Part shown: positions 45,639-58,667 of the stretch, in pieces | Layout of the letters: every line of letters begins with the position of its first letter | Numbering within the stretch: the stretch's first letter is position 1 | From: Paracyclopina nana | Lineage: Eukaryota; Arthropoda; Copepoda; Cyclopoida; Cyclopettidae | Direction: 5' to 3' | DNA: 64,000 nucleotides | NCBI GenBank assembly: GCA_019096065.1 | Contig: JAGUCH010000005.1 | Location: 5,642,001 to 5,706,000, forward strand | Made by a program: the position numbers and the translations under genes | The notes under the pieces: model-generated | Told to the model about the DNA's origin: nothing | The model's input: only the letters and a program-made list of their open reading frames with translations | Databases searched by the model: none

Positions 45639-48600
45639 TGCTGTGGTAGCCTGCGCTGAACAAATAGATGCTTAAAATGCCAGCAGCCGTGGATATGAAG
45701 GTTCATGCCTAATAAATTTCGTCACACAAAGAGAAAAAAGCTGGGCATTATCTCATATGTAGATTGCAATGCTCAAGGATTTCTGTTCTTATCAATTGAA
45801 AAAATATGGAATATTACTTTCTAATTGATAGAAATTTTTTTTTGGTTTTGGTTTCAGCGAGAGTTCCTGGAAAAAGAAACTATTTAAAAGGTGTGTCAAT
45901 TTTGCAAAATCTTGAGTCCGGATTTCATGCCTTCAATGCGACTTCGGCTAAAAATTAATGGCTCAGTAGTATCATTGTTCTATTCCGGATTGCTTAATTA
46001 CCTATAACTAGCAAATAAATTATATTTTTTGAAAACTCTGCGCAATGGACACTGATCCCAAGATAAAATCCGGAATGGGTGCTTACGCAATTCTAATTTT
46101 ACAACCTTTAACTAATAGCTTAATATCGCTAAATAGCTGAAAACTGAGGCATGTTGCATGTTATTCAAGCCACATTTTTGAAAGAGTGACCAAAATGTGA
46201 ACGCAACCATTTTTCGAAAACCAAAAAAGTTCCATTTTTTTAAAATGTGCGAATTTTGACTGAATTTTGGCTGGAGGATCATTTCCCAACGTCTAGAAAT
46301 TTTCATGTAAAAGCTCTTTTTCCTCCTTATCAAACTTAAAAAACATCTCTAATGCCAGAAAAGCACAAGAAATGCTGCCAAATAACAAAAAACTCGTCGA
46401 CAATTCGTCTAAGATTTAAGAAATTGTGGACAATTTGCCCAATCCGGATTTTCTTCAATTGGAGTTCATTAATTGATTCAGTAACTATTCAAATCCGGAT
46501 GCTTAAAATTCCTTGAAAAAACTAAAGATTTTGTGCATTAATATGGGTTTCATTTTTTTAGAGCTCATTGACAACAGCATATAACTATTACAATGGAATT
46601 TAATTCACCTTTTATAAGGAAATCTCATAAAGTTATATGGAGCAAGAAATAATGGCCGAAGAATTACCATAATCTATGAAGCGGAACAAAGAGGCCACGC
46701 TCGCACTTCACTCTGAGCTTTTATTGGACTGCTTTCAAATACGCAAAAGACAAATAGCCATCGAAGCTCGATATTTCACTTACGCCTAATTACCCATCTT
46801 TTTTTGTTGGAAGCAGATCCGAATTAGATCAATTCTCTCAGAAGATCCCTATGATTATTTTTGGAAGGTATCTTTTTGGTTGGCCTCCCAATATCCACTT
46901 ACTCCAAGTCCAATAAATTCCTTGTGGGGTGGGCTGAATTTTAACTAGACTGCCTCGATATGTGCCCTGCATTCATCCTGGTGCCTTTTAAAGGTAGAAA
47001 AGAAATATGTGCAATAATTCATTTAAGCAGCATACATTGTGGTTTGGTCTTTAAGCGTTCCTTTATTGGGCTGCTTTGGGTGTCTGCAGTAGTTAGAGAA
47101 AGTTTGCCTAGCACCTAGCTTCCTTCTCACCCACAAAGTAGTGCAAAACAAAGTTTTTCCTTCTCAGGTTTCTTCCGCGTCGTGAGAAAACCAGCATCTT
47201 GGTTTCCAAGACAAGTAAACCAATTAGAATGGACACTTTTGGCCTTTTATGCTTGGGCTGAGGAGCCTTCTGTTAGCTATAGTCAAGTGACAGCTATGGG
47301 TTAACTGGGTGTTCTTTCAGGGCATCTCAGAGATCTCAATCGTTGGTGAGGATATTGCAGTAATGGTGGCCCTTTATCTTGGAGACAGGGCTAAATCTCT
47401 GGTTTGTGTGGAGGAGTTGAAAAAAGTCCTCCAATCTACGAGGGGAGAACTATATACTGGGAGCATTTTCCTCCTTGGCTACTCTCGTGGAGGGAAAAAG
47501 TTTCCATCAGCTTTCTTGAGTAATTTTGTAGCTGAAAATAAGTGACATTTTAGCCTAGCTCCTTTGTTCCACATATCAAACTTGATTTCAGAATTTGATC
47601 TTCTACCTATTATCTGCTAGAAGGAAAGTTGATAGCAAATGGAAATGAGTCATACATTTGCTACAGAGTGATAGCTTTCTAAATCATAATGCGATGATCA
47701 TCTATTTTCATTGTCGGATTCTTTTGGATCTAAGGACCAAATATGATGTTGATAATCGACTCTCTTTTTTAGGCAAACTCTCGGTTTTTTTATTGGTATG
47801 ATTTTGCAGTATAGATGATCACCTGATAGTGTATAAGAATTGGAGGGTGTTTTGTACAAGCAGAACAATTATGAGAAGTTTGTCAGAACTGTCAGTGACA
47901 GCATTCATGAGTGGCTGCTATTGCATCCTCTCCATTCAACACCAACTGATTTTTAATTCTGGGAAGGAAAGCACTGCCACAGACATATGGACCGTCCCTC
48001 CACTCCATTCAAAATGGGTCCCTTTGATGTCCAACTTGACTGGGTGCTAACCAAACTTTTGGGGTACAAATCTAGATCAAGCTTTCTAAACCAAATGCAA
48101 GTTTGGACGTTTGCTTCCAAACGCCATTGAAATACTCATTTTGTAGCCAAATCAATTCCTAGATTAAATCTGCAACAGGCTCTGCTATGTGGTAGTTAAA
48201 AGAGCCTTTCTGTGCAATGAGACAATACTGCTAGTATTCAGTAGACGTGGCATATAAAGGGTGAAGTGTGTCCTCCGTGGTCTATTTCGAAAGCTGTTCA
48301 AGTCCTTTGCATCTATCTATATGCAAATCAGTTTACTTCTAGTACTTGCAATAAAAAGCAGCTTGCTAGCTAGCTGGGTGGCTTGCAAGACCTTGGTCTA
48401 TTATCTCAATAAGGTTATCATCCTGGCTGCTATATGCAAAATGACGAGGAACTTTTTTAAGGGCAACCTTTTTGTAGCTGTGGCATCAGTCGTCTGATCT
48501 TGCAGAAGACTGAACTTGTGTCTTCCATCATGCAGAAAACAACTCAATACAAATACTGTCTCGTCAGCGCTAGATACCATATCGAAAATAGGGCGAACCG

Positions 48601-49129
48601 AGCCATATGTCAAAGGGCCAGTTCGGGGTGGACCCCGATCCTACTGCAGCTCTCCAAGGAGCCACAATTTAATGCCAAGCACGTAGGGCTGTGCCTGGAG
48701 CGAATTAGCTCTCCCCTTCCATAAATCATCCGGCCAGAATGGAGGAACAGAAAAAAAAGCTGGCAGAAGAATGGAATTCCCCTTTGGTATATACTGCACA
48801 GTTGTAGCTGAATAACAAACTGATCCTTAGAATTTTGCGAATCCCCAGATGCATTGTTGCTCAAACGCAGCCTCCCTCCTCGCATAATTTATTGTTGTGC
48901 CTCAAAAAAGGTTTTAGCCATTATGGCCGCCTCCGCTGGTTATAGGGGAAAAAGTCATGCTTCTTTCACGAGCAGAGTCCATGTATTGTAAAAGTTGCAG
49001 CTTTCTTCTTTTGCAAGACTTGTACTATATGTCGTTGTGTAAGGTGAGAGGAGGCTACTGTACTCCTACTTCTGTAGATGAATGGGTAGGAGAAATCAAG
49101 AGCACAAAGTCAACTAACGACCACCTGGG

Positions 49130-49456
49130 GATGTTCACCTGCTGAATTTTTCAATATATGTAGTCGTGGAAAAAGGCTGTAGCAAGATGTACTACTATTA
49201 CTATGATGTCAAATCAAATTAGGAGATTGGTTGTCATAGTATTCCAATTTTGCTTTCATTTTCCAATACAGTCAAATTGGATATGTGAAACTTGAAAGGC
49301 AGAGTTTAACCGCATGTTTTAGTTCATGTATTGTAAGATACATTTTTGCTGTATTTTCAAAAATTGCGCCTTAAAGCGATGCAGGATTTGGAGAAAAGTT
49401 TAGAAATTGTAATCTATGTATTTGGGACAATCTTGTGAAAATTGTAGATGAACATC
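49130..49456. mobile_element. Candidate MITE with GATGTTCAYCT ends
   Basis: The left end GATGTTCACCTGCTGAA (from 49130) and the right end (complement GATGTTCATCTACAATTTTC, to 49456) are imperfect inverted repeats 327 bp apart. They resemble the GTTCATCT ends of the Cht6 intron elements. No target duplication could be fixed. Confidence 0.4.
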
Positions 49457-49934
49457 ACCTTTGGGTAAAGCTGCTCCACCTTAACCACGAGGTGGTTTTC
49501 TGGGATGGAAGAAGCAAACTTTTCTACTTATAATGCGGCTTCTTTCTTCTTTTACCACGTCAGAGCCACATTCAGCAGCTGGAATTTATGGCACACAGAT
49601 TAATATGGTTGAGATGAGCCCCATTATCTCATTATGGAGGTGAAAAAGAGAGCCTAGAAGAAGGCCTTCTTCCTCTCCCTTCTACATTTTCACGCTCTAA
49701 AATGCCTTCAAAAGGATATGGAAGAAAGTGCCCTTAAGTGAAATGAATCTGCAGCTGAAAGGGTCAAGTTCAGCCAGAGACCGAGCAACGTTTTCATGGA
49801 CTATATTTGCACATCACAACTAACATTTTTTTCTCATAATGCCATTAAGCTTTCTTAGTTATTGTATGCTAACTAAGGATAATATGATAAGGTTAGGAAA
49901 ACTCAATTTTAAAATAATTTCTAGCTCATTTTTC

Positions 49935-49950
49935 AAAAAAAAAAAAAAAA
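49935..49950 (+). repeat. 16-nt poly(A) run
   Basis: An uninterrupted run of sixteen A. No tRNA- or LINE-like sequence was found directly before it. Confidence 0.7.
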
Positions 49951-51953
49951 CAATTAATAATCCCAAGTGGACTTAAAAGTCGATCTGTTTTTTGTAGCAG
50001 CTTTTCTTTTAAGGTAATTTTTCGAAAAATTTCCCCCTTATGAAAGCTTGGTCATAGCAGCAGAAGAAAGAAATTGAAGAAAAACATATACTATATACAG
50101 CAGCCTAGTCTAAGGGAAAAAGTGGCCCAATTTCCGAGCAGTTTTTGGTAACTACCAAGCGCGCGTGTATTAATCTTTTTTTGCTCTCAGCTCACCACCT
50201 AGTTTAGTTGCTCGCAGATTAAGCTACTTTAGTTTTAGATTGATTTTCTTCACAACTTTATTCTGGAAACTTTAGCAGACGAGCAGAGCACCTAGTTAAG
50301 AGAAACTTTGCTCGATTTTAAGGGGAATAATTGCCATGTTTCCGCCGCCACGAACCACAAGCGAAAGCCTCTTGTCCCAATTAGTGCTGCACATAAAAGG
50401 TGCTTAAAAAGTTTTGCTCAGAAAGGGATGCTTGTAATAGAAAGAAGTTTTGGACGTTTAGACGAAGCTCCTCGTTCTTCTTTGTTAGTATTCTGTATCT
50501 ATTCTGAAGTAGGTGTTTTCTAGAGTTTCTCAGCAAAGTTACGAATTTTGATGGCATGTTTAGGTGTGAAACTAGGGGAAACAAACGTTTCCATCATGCT
50601 GTCTATTTTTTGCTTAGTTTTTTCTGCAGGAAGTAAATAGCTGACATCCGCAAGCTATTTTTTCTCAGAGCCTCAAAATTGAGTGCATACAACAGTAAAT
50701 GTATCCTACAAAATAAAAGCAGCTAGATACTATTTTTAAGGTCACTTTTTTACACTGACGAAGGTCAAGGATTATGCGACACGAGGCCAAGACTTTTGCT
50801 AAGATAGCAAAACACCTCAATTTACGTAGAAGATGGAAAAGCCGGCTCAGCCCTTTGTTGGAAAACAGTTTGATGTCCTGTTCATGTACGCCCCAGACTC
50901 CTTAGGAAAATGCACGAAAAACACCTCAAGGAAAGGAGAAAAATTGTCTTATGACAAGCGCCAGCTGATACTAAAAAAATCAGATCGACTTTAAGACAAC
51001 TGGAAAGTAAACAAATCTAATTTGGGCAACTAAGCACTCCGCATTTTACCCATTTTGAGCAAAATCACTAGTTAAATTTCATCTCTTATCAAAGGAACGT
51101 TAAGAAAGCTAGTTTGTTTTGAAAAAAAGCTGAAAACGATGAGACAAAATAGCAAAAATTGCCATTAAAAATGCTGCTCGGCCCCAAGCTGAACTCGTAG
51201 AGTAGCAGTCAGCAACAGATTCACTTTTCCTTATGACAATTTTTCCATACCTGAAGGCATTCTTAATACATATGAACAGGGCATTAAGACTCTCTTCTTT
51301 CCACCTTCTACAAAAGGATGTGCAAACACGTGCTGAACTTTTCGGAATCGACTGCTGCAGCAGCTAGTCGCGACCCTTCTCATTAAGTGTAAAAAGAAGG
51401 GGATGATCGAAAAACGAGTGAATTGGAGGATAAAAGAGAGTCAATGATGTGCGCTAACAGAGAACATCACAGAGTCCGCTCTATAAATAATGCCACACCG
51501 TTGAACATAGCACACTATTTCCCAAAACTAATATTTCTAGCTTTCACTTGAAATCAATCAGCTCAGACAGAGGCATTTTTATACTCTTTGATTTCTCTGG
51601 AATTTCAGATCAGACTTTAGTGAAAAAAGGGAAAAAGCGAGTGTGGATCGAGGAGCTCGCAATCTACGTTGTAGGTAAGATGAGTCCTTTTCACGCACGA
51701 CTGCGTTTCTCGCTGATATGGTGCAACAGCTTTCTTTCTTTTCTCGTCTTGGAAATGAAATGTGTGCGTGATGCCGGCCGGCGAAAGGCTCGCATCCTTT
51801 CCGTTGTCGAGGGGGGAAAAGAAAGCCAATTGATCATATTGTTTCAGCACGAATTGCACCCTTTGTGCCCCTATTTCTCTTGCAGGCTTCTATGGGAAGT
51901 GACAGTCCATCACCTTGGAACGTGATGATTAATTCCCATCAAATCGCGCTCTT

Positions 51954-52440
51954 ATGCCGAGGTTAATGGGCTCTGCTCCGAGCGGCCTCGTTTTGCGAGC
52001 AAAGCTGATGAGCAACAGCCTCGGCGTGGCGGCCTCGGATTTCGAGGCTGGCGCGCGCGCGCGCGTAAGCAACCTTTTGGCGTCTTATGGTCGACGATGC
52101 AGTTCCTCAGTCCCATCCTGCGCAACACCCTTCCCACAACAAACTCTACACATATCTTTGCCATTATATACATACACTCCATTGTAGTGCAGAATCTCAC
52201 ACTCTCAACCCCCGAAGCATTTTAGCCTTTCTTCTAGAAAGCAAAAAGCATTTTTTGCCTCCTCTTGCCCTACCCCTTTTAGCAGCCCCACCCTGCCTCC
52301 CTAATTGTAAAATTTTCCACCTGATGAATTAATTTTTAAATTCTGATAAAGGTGCTTTGTTTCGTGACGACGAGTGCTGCGACGAGTGCAACTAGCAAGA
52401 TATTTTCGCCACGATCATGCTTCAAAATAGCAATAGGTAA
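51954..52440 (+). promoter_or_regulatory. CpG-rich patch with candidate plus-strand first exons
   Basis: CpG density rises sharply here against an AT-rich background. It includes a (GC)7 run at 52051-52065 directly followed by GTAAGC, and an open stretch from the ATG at 51957. A second possible exon ends AGCAATAG before a consensus donor GTAAGTC (52438). I cannot tie either to a downstream coding exon inside the window. They may be 5' leader exons of a gene to the right, or chance. Confidence 0.3.
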
Positions 52441-55400
52441 GTCTTGTTACGTACATCATAGGAAATGCAGTGTTTTTTGCGATTTCGAGAAATGCCGATA
52501 AGTTTGACGATTTCCTCGAGGACCTCTTGGCCTCGATCGTGGATGCGATGATGATGCAGCTAGGCTTTCTCTCAAGCAACAGCCTTCGTAGCAGTCCAAC
52601 TTATATAGTCTACCTCGCCTATCTAGCGCCGTCTTTAAAAGGTCTTTATTGATTTTGCTGTAAGGTTTCCGAGCGTCGACGTCGTCGACGACGAAATCGG
52701 ATTTCCTCCGGTGAGCATCAACTGCAAAGGGTATTTTCATCCGATGAGGAGCAGCAGCTGCCATTCCCTAGCTGGCTGCTATATCCCCAGTATTGGACTC
52801 GATCTTCACACATATGGAGGAATACTGTAGAATGCAATTCAAGCAAGAGTTGTTTCTCATTTATGATGATTCCGATACTTCCTTCGGGCTATCGCCTTTC
52901 TAATGGGTTATCGGACACGCAAGTAGTGCATTACTTCGAAAGGCATTGCAATGAGACTATTACTCTTCACCTTTCGACATTTGCCCCACCCCCCAAATGA
53001 TGATGTTGATTATAACTCTCCAGAAAACTCTGATTTTTTGGCAAATTCTGGGATTCACTTTGGAATGGAATTCCTGCTAGCTCCACCAGGAGAAGCCAGG
53101 AGATCTACCTCTAATCCCCTGGCGGATTTACTTCCCGTGTCCTCTTGGAACTTGACCACAAACAAAGTAGGCTAGGCAAGGCTTTCTTTTTTCATTCATG
53201 CTCTGAGCTGAGGAGGAGATTTAGGTCCCTTTTTGAGCCAACCCAATTTTGCGTCAACGTAATAGTAGCCTGGTTGCTTTGCTCGTTTTCACAAAAATTG
53301 GCCAGAAACATCTTTCATTCTTGGGTCGACAGTCTCGAATGGAAGACACTGTAGCAGCCAGGTGCCACGAGAGAGAGAGACAGCTGTTGGTATGGTGTGC
53401 TACAGGGGTGGGGAAGAAAAATGGTTGGTGGGGGGGAATATGATCACAATATTTTGAAGCTGGAAAAGATGGTGATTATGATCTCTGTCTGTTTGGACAA
53501 CAGCCTCGGGGCTGCTTCTGCTGGCCAGCAAAAAGAGCCCAGGGCCATCATCATCTCCTGCTAGAAGTAGTCCACCACTGCTGTGGCCTTTTTCTCCAAT
53601 GCTTATGATATTTTCCCCTGCTGGTCCGACGGCTACTATACATGTTATTATTGCTCTGTCAGGTAACAAAGATGCTCGAGCATCTGTTGTTCATCTCATT
53701 TTGGTCCAACAACATGAAATATCCCTGGCTTTCAGTATCGATCTCTTTTGTTGTATTGCATACATCAAAAAATGAAACGATGGCTAGATTAGCCAAGTAA
53801 TAGTTTGTGGGGTTTTAGAATTTAGAAAGCCCTCCCCTTTTTGATAAACTGACCGTGCAATGGGGAGAAGCTAAAAAAAAGATGTAAGCAGTAATTCAAT
53901 TCTGGATATTGTGTGGTATGACTGCCACATGGTCAATACACAGAAGTATTGCCTTTTTTGTCTTTCTTCCCTGCTCTCCCTTGGAAGTTACATGCACGAA
54001 AACGTATACTATATATGAGTATACGTGCTTCAACGGTGCATGTGACTACATGCTACGTATGCGTAGTATTTGTAGTACATCGTCGTATCAAAATGTATCT
54101 ATTAGAAGCTTCTTCTTCTACAGAGAAGCCATAACTTTGGTCTTCGACTGCACACTTTGAATGCAGATGTACCAACATTTCGTCTCGCAAAGAAAACGTC
54201 TGCAGTGCTCTACAAGACATACAGTAATGTGTCGATCATGAAGCCCATTAGTCTTGCAATTACTCCATGTCGCAGTACTGAGCATTGAGTTTGCCTCAAC
54301 ATCGGCCATCGCTACCTTACATATAGTACTACGCAGTATGTGGAAAGTGAAGAAGGGGGAAAAGGTGAAAGAGGCTATCAAGGAGGCTGGGAAAACAATT
54401 ATGGTACCATTCAAGAAAGAGGAGGAGGAGGAAGAGAGTAGTATATAGTTTTGATCGTGTGCAACAAGAAAGCTCTTCTAATAGTGGAAAGTAAAACCAG
54501 CCAACTCAGCTGCTGACACGTACAGAAAGGATGGAAGCAACTGCTAAAAGATCCAAGCCTTTCCTAGCTTCTGCTGGTCAATAATTCACCACCCAAAAAT
54601 TGTACCAGGAAAATATAGTATCTAAGATGTCTATTAGCTGCAACTAGATGTATTTATGTATTGGTACATAGCATGTAGTCACAGTGCCAAATCGATGATG
54701 ATAATGATCCCACGAAAATGAATGCTGCTGACCAAACAACAATGTGTAAAGCCACTGCTATAGTTTGCTGTATTTGACGCAGCAACATCTCGCAGTAGCC
54801 AACTTGTGACCATGCACTAATGCCACGACCACAGTGAATTATTGCGTGATATGTATAGTTAAGCCAGTAGCAGTGCTAAGCTGCTGCGGGGCTTATATAG
54901 AAAGAATCTGACATTCGTCAATCTCTGATTGCATACATATTCATATGTAGTATATGTATGGATTGAATACAAGATCTCGACTATTCGTCTGCCAAAGGAT
55001 GGTCTGAATATTTATACCAAGTTAGGGGCATATCTTTTTGTGTAAAATAAAGGATTGAAAATAAGGAGGAGCTTTGAGGCAAACTGGGCCCTTAAAAGTA
55101 GTATGGCACCAGCTGGCGCCATCATCTCGAAACTTGGCACCAAAGATTGGTGGAAATCGACGAATTGCAGCAGAATGGTGATGATCCATCTTGGGTCAAA
55201 AGCCTGAACAAATACAGAGTAACACTTAGCCCATCATGATCGTTTGACTCGAGAGAGCTTCAAGCACCACCAGTTGTCCCAAGGGACCTGAATCCTGGAT
55301 GATGGGCTTTCTAGTATCTTTTCTAGCACTCGCATACGTATATAACATTCTGGAGGAGGTGAAAAAGCAACATTTACCATCTGACTCACCTTTTTTCATG

Positions 55401-55970
55401 CTAACTGGAGTTACTCAGCTGGCTGTTCATATCACATGCATGTGAGATATTATGATTGATTGACTCGTAATCTGGACGTAATGATGCTTCTCCAGCTTCC
55501 AGAGCCGCATGTAACAGTGTAGTAATTATTTTGATCAAATTAGTTGCATTACTCGGTGGACTGCTCACTCATTTCCCCCTCACTGCCTATTATTCATACT
55601 ACATATCTGATACATATGATGCTGCAGGATTCCTGCCAATTCTCAGTTCAGAACGAGAGAAAATGCTGTCTTTTTGAGTGCTACTCCATCTCATATTTCA
55701 CTCTATAGTCGAAATAGCAGCCATATTGTAGGTATAGAGTAGCCTGGTTAAAAGTAGCATGCAGCCTAGCTGTGGAAGCAACCTGAGCTTTGAGAGAGCA
55801 GAGCCTCAGGGACTGCACCAAAGTGTCATTGTTGCCAAACATATCCTCCATAAGCCGATCTCACCACACAAACTACTATTACGAAACGACTGCGATAATT
55901 CAGTTTTACGACTCCGAAATGTACTACCATTACGACTTCGTCCTTCTTGTAAAAAAAACCCCTATCTATT
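52441..55970. other. Non-coding stretch with no assigned gene
   Basis: Mixed-composition sequence with G-rich (around 53403-53440) and GAGGAG-rich (around 54420) tracts. Open frames are at most about 100 codons and lack family signatures. No RNA gene recognised. Confidence 0.45.
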
Positions 55971-56155
55971 TATATATGTAAACAATTTATAAAACAAGCT
56001 AATAAAATAGCTGAGCAAATTTTGTAACGTAAAAATCGAGTGGCATTTTTGCGGGCTCGAGCTTGCGAGAGCCAAGTAATGCTACGAGATTTTTACTTTG
56101 AAAAATGAGCTCAGACATTTTGTTAGCCTGTTTTATAATTTGTTTACATATATAT
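55971..56155. repeat. Large imperfect palindrome (about 75-bp arms)
   Basis: Arms 55971-56045 and 56081-56155 are inverted copies at about 83 percent identity, ending in TATATATGTAAACAA outside and TGGCA/TAGCA inside. The 35-nt centre itself contains a small stem (GGCTC and GAGCC). Confidence 0.8.
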
Positions 56156-56159
56156 ACGA

Positions 56160-56741
56160 TTTTATATGATGGAAAGTAATTTTCAAATGTAAATGAAGTT
56201 ACCAGACCATGCAATCTTGACTTAGCATCTGATCCATTACTTTGAAGGCTTGGGTTGAGAGGCCCTCAGTAGGACAAGAGTAGTTGAAAGCGTTAATCAA
56301 TCAATTAAAAATTGTGCATTTTGAATTTGGCACTTATTGGATCTTAAAGATCTGTTAGCTACTGTTTGGTCTGGTATATCTGATAACGAGTCTACTCTTC
56401 TATTAAGCTTAGCTCAGATTAGAAGAACAATCAACAGGAACTCTAACAGCAATTTTTCTATATGTAATGGTAGATCAGTCAGCAGAGAGCTGGATACCTA
56501 GTCCTAGGGTACAGGGTTCGATCCCCATAAATGGCATTTTTTCTCCTTTTTTCTGCAATCGGATTTACTTCTTGGACAATATCATTGTAACAGAGGAGCA
56601 ACACACCTTATAAAATACTTTATAATGTGTGTCACTTGATAAAGTTAAACGTCAGAGCTTTTATATATGTGTAGTAATATGAACTGAGACGAATTGGTAA
56701 ACTGAATTATACATGCGAAAATTGCTTTCCATCATATAAAA
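56160..56741. mobile_element. Element with 30-bp inverted ends around a tRNA-like segment
   Basis: TTTTATATGATGGAAAG at 56160 continues into AATTTTC and ATGTA. The complement of the same block, with a few changes, ends at 56741. Between them lies a pol III A-box/B-box-like stretch (56471-56526). The element begins 5 bp after the palindrome 55971-56155. Confidence 0.55.
56465..56536 (+). repeat. tRNA-like, SINE-type segment
   Basis: An A-box-like block (TAGATCAGTCAGCAGAG, from 56471) and a perfect B-box context (GGGTTCGATCCCC, 56514-56526) are spaced as in a tRNA. The acceptor stem does not pair, the T stem pairs only three bases deep and the anticodon loop lacks the conserved T before the anticodon. 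It is more likely a SINE head or decayed tRNA than a working tRNA. Confidence 0.45.
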
Positions 56742-58667
56742 CATTTTATACTGGAGGGAAAGCAGGTTTAGTATTTACACATTTATTATGCGGAAGATGG
56801 GCGGAAATGAGTCACGCAACCTCTGGCCATTTCCATCTCGCAGTAACCGTGATACTCCATAAGGGAGAGCATTTTAAAGGGCTTTTATCGTCGCGGCGTC
56901 GCGGAGGTGAAAGGAAGGTATATCATGCCGCACCTTGCGCCCTTATACTTGTATATACCATGCGAAAGGTGCTTTCTACTATACCGAAGAAGATACGGTT
57001 TGAATTGTGATGCAGGTCACGGCATTCAAGGGGATTACACCAACAATTGATCTCCTTGCTTCACCACTTGGTCTTCAGTGCGATTTTCCAAAGACTTGCG
57101 CGTTGTTGTTTACTCTATGTTCAGCTGCTTTGATGTTGGTTTTTTCCTCGACACCTTCTTTTTTCCACGCACAAATTTCTCTTTGATGATGCCTAGACTG
57201 CTGTTGAGTTGTCTTTGAGCCAATCTAATTTCCATTCTGTCGTGTCAGCCTATATGCCAACATGGTACAGCATGTATGAAGCCCCGAAAAAAGGGGGAAA
57301 AGGTAGGAGTAATTTTTTGCCATATTTCCTTGTGTGCCCTCTGGGGCCCTTTCAAAGGGCTTTTTATAGCCATTTCCTCTGCCAGCTCACCATGATCAAA
57401 GTTGGCTAACTAGCTAATCTTAAACTTTAATTGCATCAAAAGACCAACAACCGCTATGCAGTGAAAAGCTACCAGTTTCTGGTTGCTTAGCATTCAAATT
57501 TCAGCATCAGCTTAAAAAGAGGCTAACTTATGCCTAGCTCAAAGTGAGGGATCGAGTTAGTTGGCTGCTGTTGAAATTCAGTAGGTGCAACAAAGCTGGA
57601 AGAATATTTGACAAAAAGCAGACTTCTTCTTCTCCATTCATGCAGGAGAAGAAGAAGCCAGAATTATTCTGAATTATTGAAGACAAAGGCCAGAGAAACT
57701 CTACTATGCGTATGGTGGGTCCATCAAAGGCCGAAGAGCTGAGGCTGGATGCTCTTTGGAGGCGAAGGAAGACTCACGGGGGAGCTTGATAATGGAAAAG
57801 AGGGAGGAGAGCTGCTGTATGGCTGCTGCTGAGGTCAACTTTTGAAAATTTGAAAAGGTCTCTTTCTCTCCAGCTGAAGCTGCCAGCGTCGCCAGAGGAG
57901 CTGGTAATAGAGCGTATGGAAGTAGTAGGACCGTGGACGATGAAGAAAACTTTTGATGGCAAGAGAAAAAGCCTGAGTGGTTGGATTTTCTTTTCCTGTC
58001 CCTTGGGGCATCTGCCGTGGAAGCAAGGCTTTCACATTAATGATGACAGGGTAGTAGAAGTAGTGACTGCTGGCAGCAATATAACAAAAGCATTAGAAAA
58101 AATGAGAGATGGTGGTGGTGGTGTGGCCATATCCCCATTTGAGTTAACACTATTTTTACTTAGGGGGCCATCATCTTGATGAGAACGACAGCCCCACTAA
58201 TTGCTGTAAGTCGACTAGCTCTAGGTGCAATTATCTGAGTGCATTCAAAGATTGTTTTTTCTGCCTTCTCTCTCTGTGGACATCTCTCATGCATTTTGTA
58301 CTATGCTTCCAAGTCTCTTGCATAGCAAGTTGGAATTGCGGCTCTACTACTACTACGTAGTAGTTCTTGAAAACAGGAAATTGAATTTCACTTCAACGAC
58401 AAAAGCATCTTCAGGTTGCCACGACTGCTTTTCCCCCTCTCTTACTTGAATGCTGAAGGTGTCCAACGATTTTCAGCCCTAGGTGATGCGCACCAAGATT
58501 TACGAGATACAATTTGAGGAAAGTCTTCCGCCATGTGTAGCATTGAATTTCATCCCATTGAAAGAAGTTTTATTTGATAACGATGCAATTTAGGAAACGA
58601 GACTCATAACGAGGTGATCTTGTCTGAAAAAGAAAGTAAATTATCGGAGTGCGAAAAGTCAAGACCT
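56742..58667. other. Non-coding stretch, nothing assigned
   Basis: Short open frames only (the longest is 109 codons, at 57850-58179) with no recognisable domain or splice structure. No RNA gene or repeat stands out. Confidence 0.4.

Larger units (their letters stand above)
45644..51900. other. Gene-poor region right of the transposon
   Basis: About 6.3 kb of AT-rich sequence. Seen: a cluster of CCGGAT-cored motifs (45917-46500), a candidate MITE (49130-49456) and a 16-nt A run (49935-49950). Open frames are all under 100 codons and carry no recognised domain or credible splice partners. Confidence 0.5.

Noticed and set aside
51548-51925. 125-codon plus-strand open frame
   Set aside because: No domain or splice support was seen, and its composition is like that of the surrounding non-coding sequence.
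52456-52764. 102-codon minus-strand open frame starting MAAAAPHRM
   Set aside because: It has unusual composition due to the CpG-rich patch and no family resemblance. No upstream or downstream exon could be joined.
56465-56536. Functional tRNA gene
   Set aside because: The acceptor and anticodon stems fail to pair and the loop lacks the conserved T33, so it is listed as tRNA-like repeat sequence instead.
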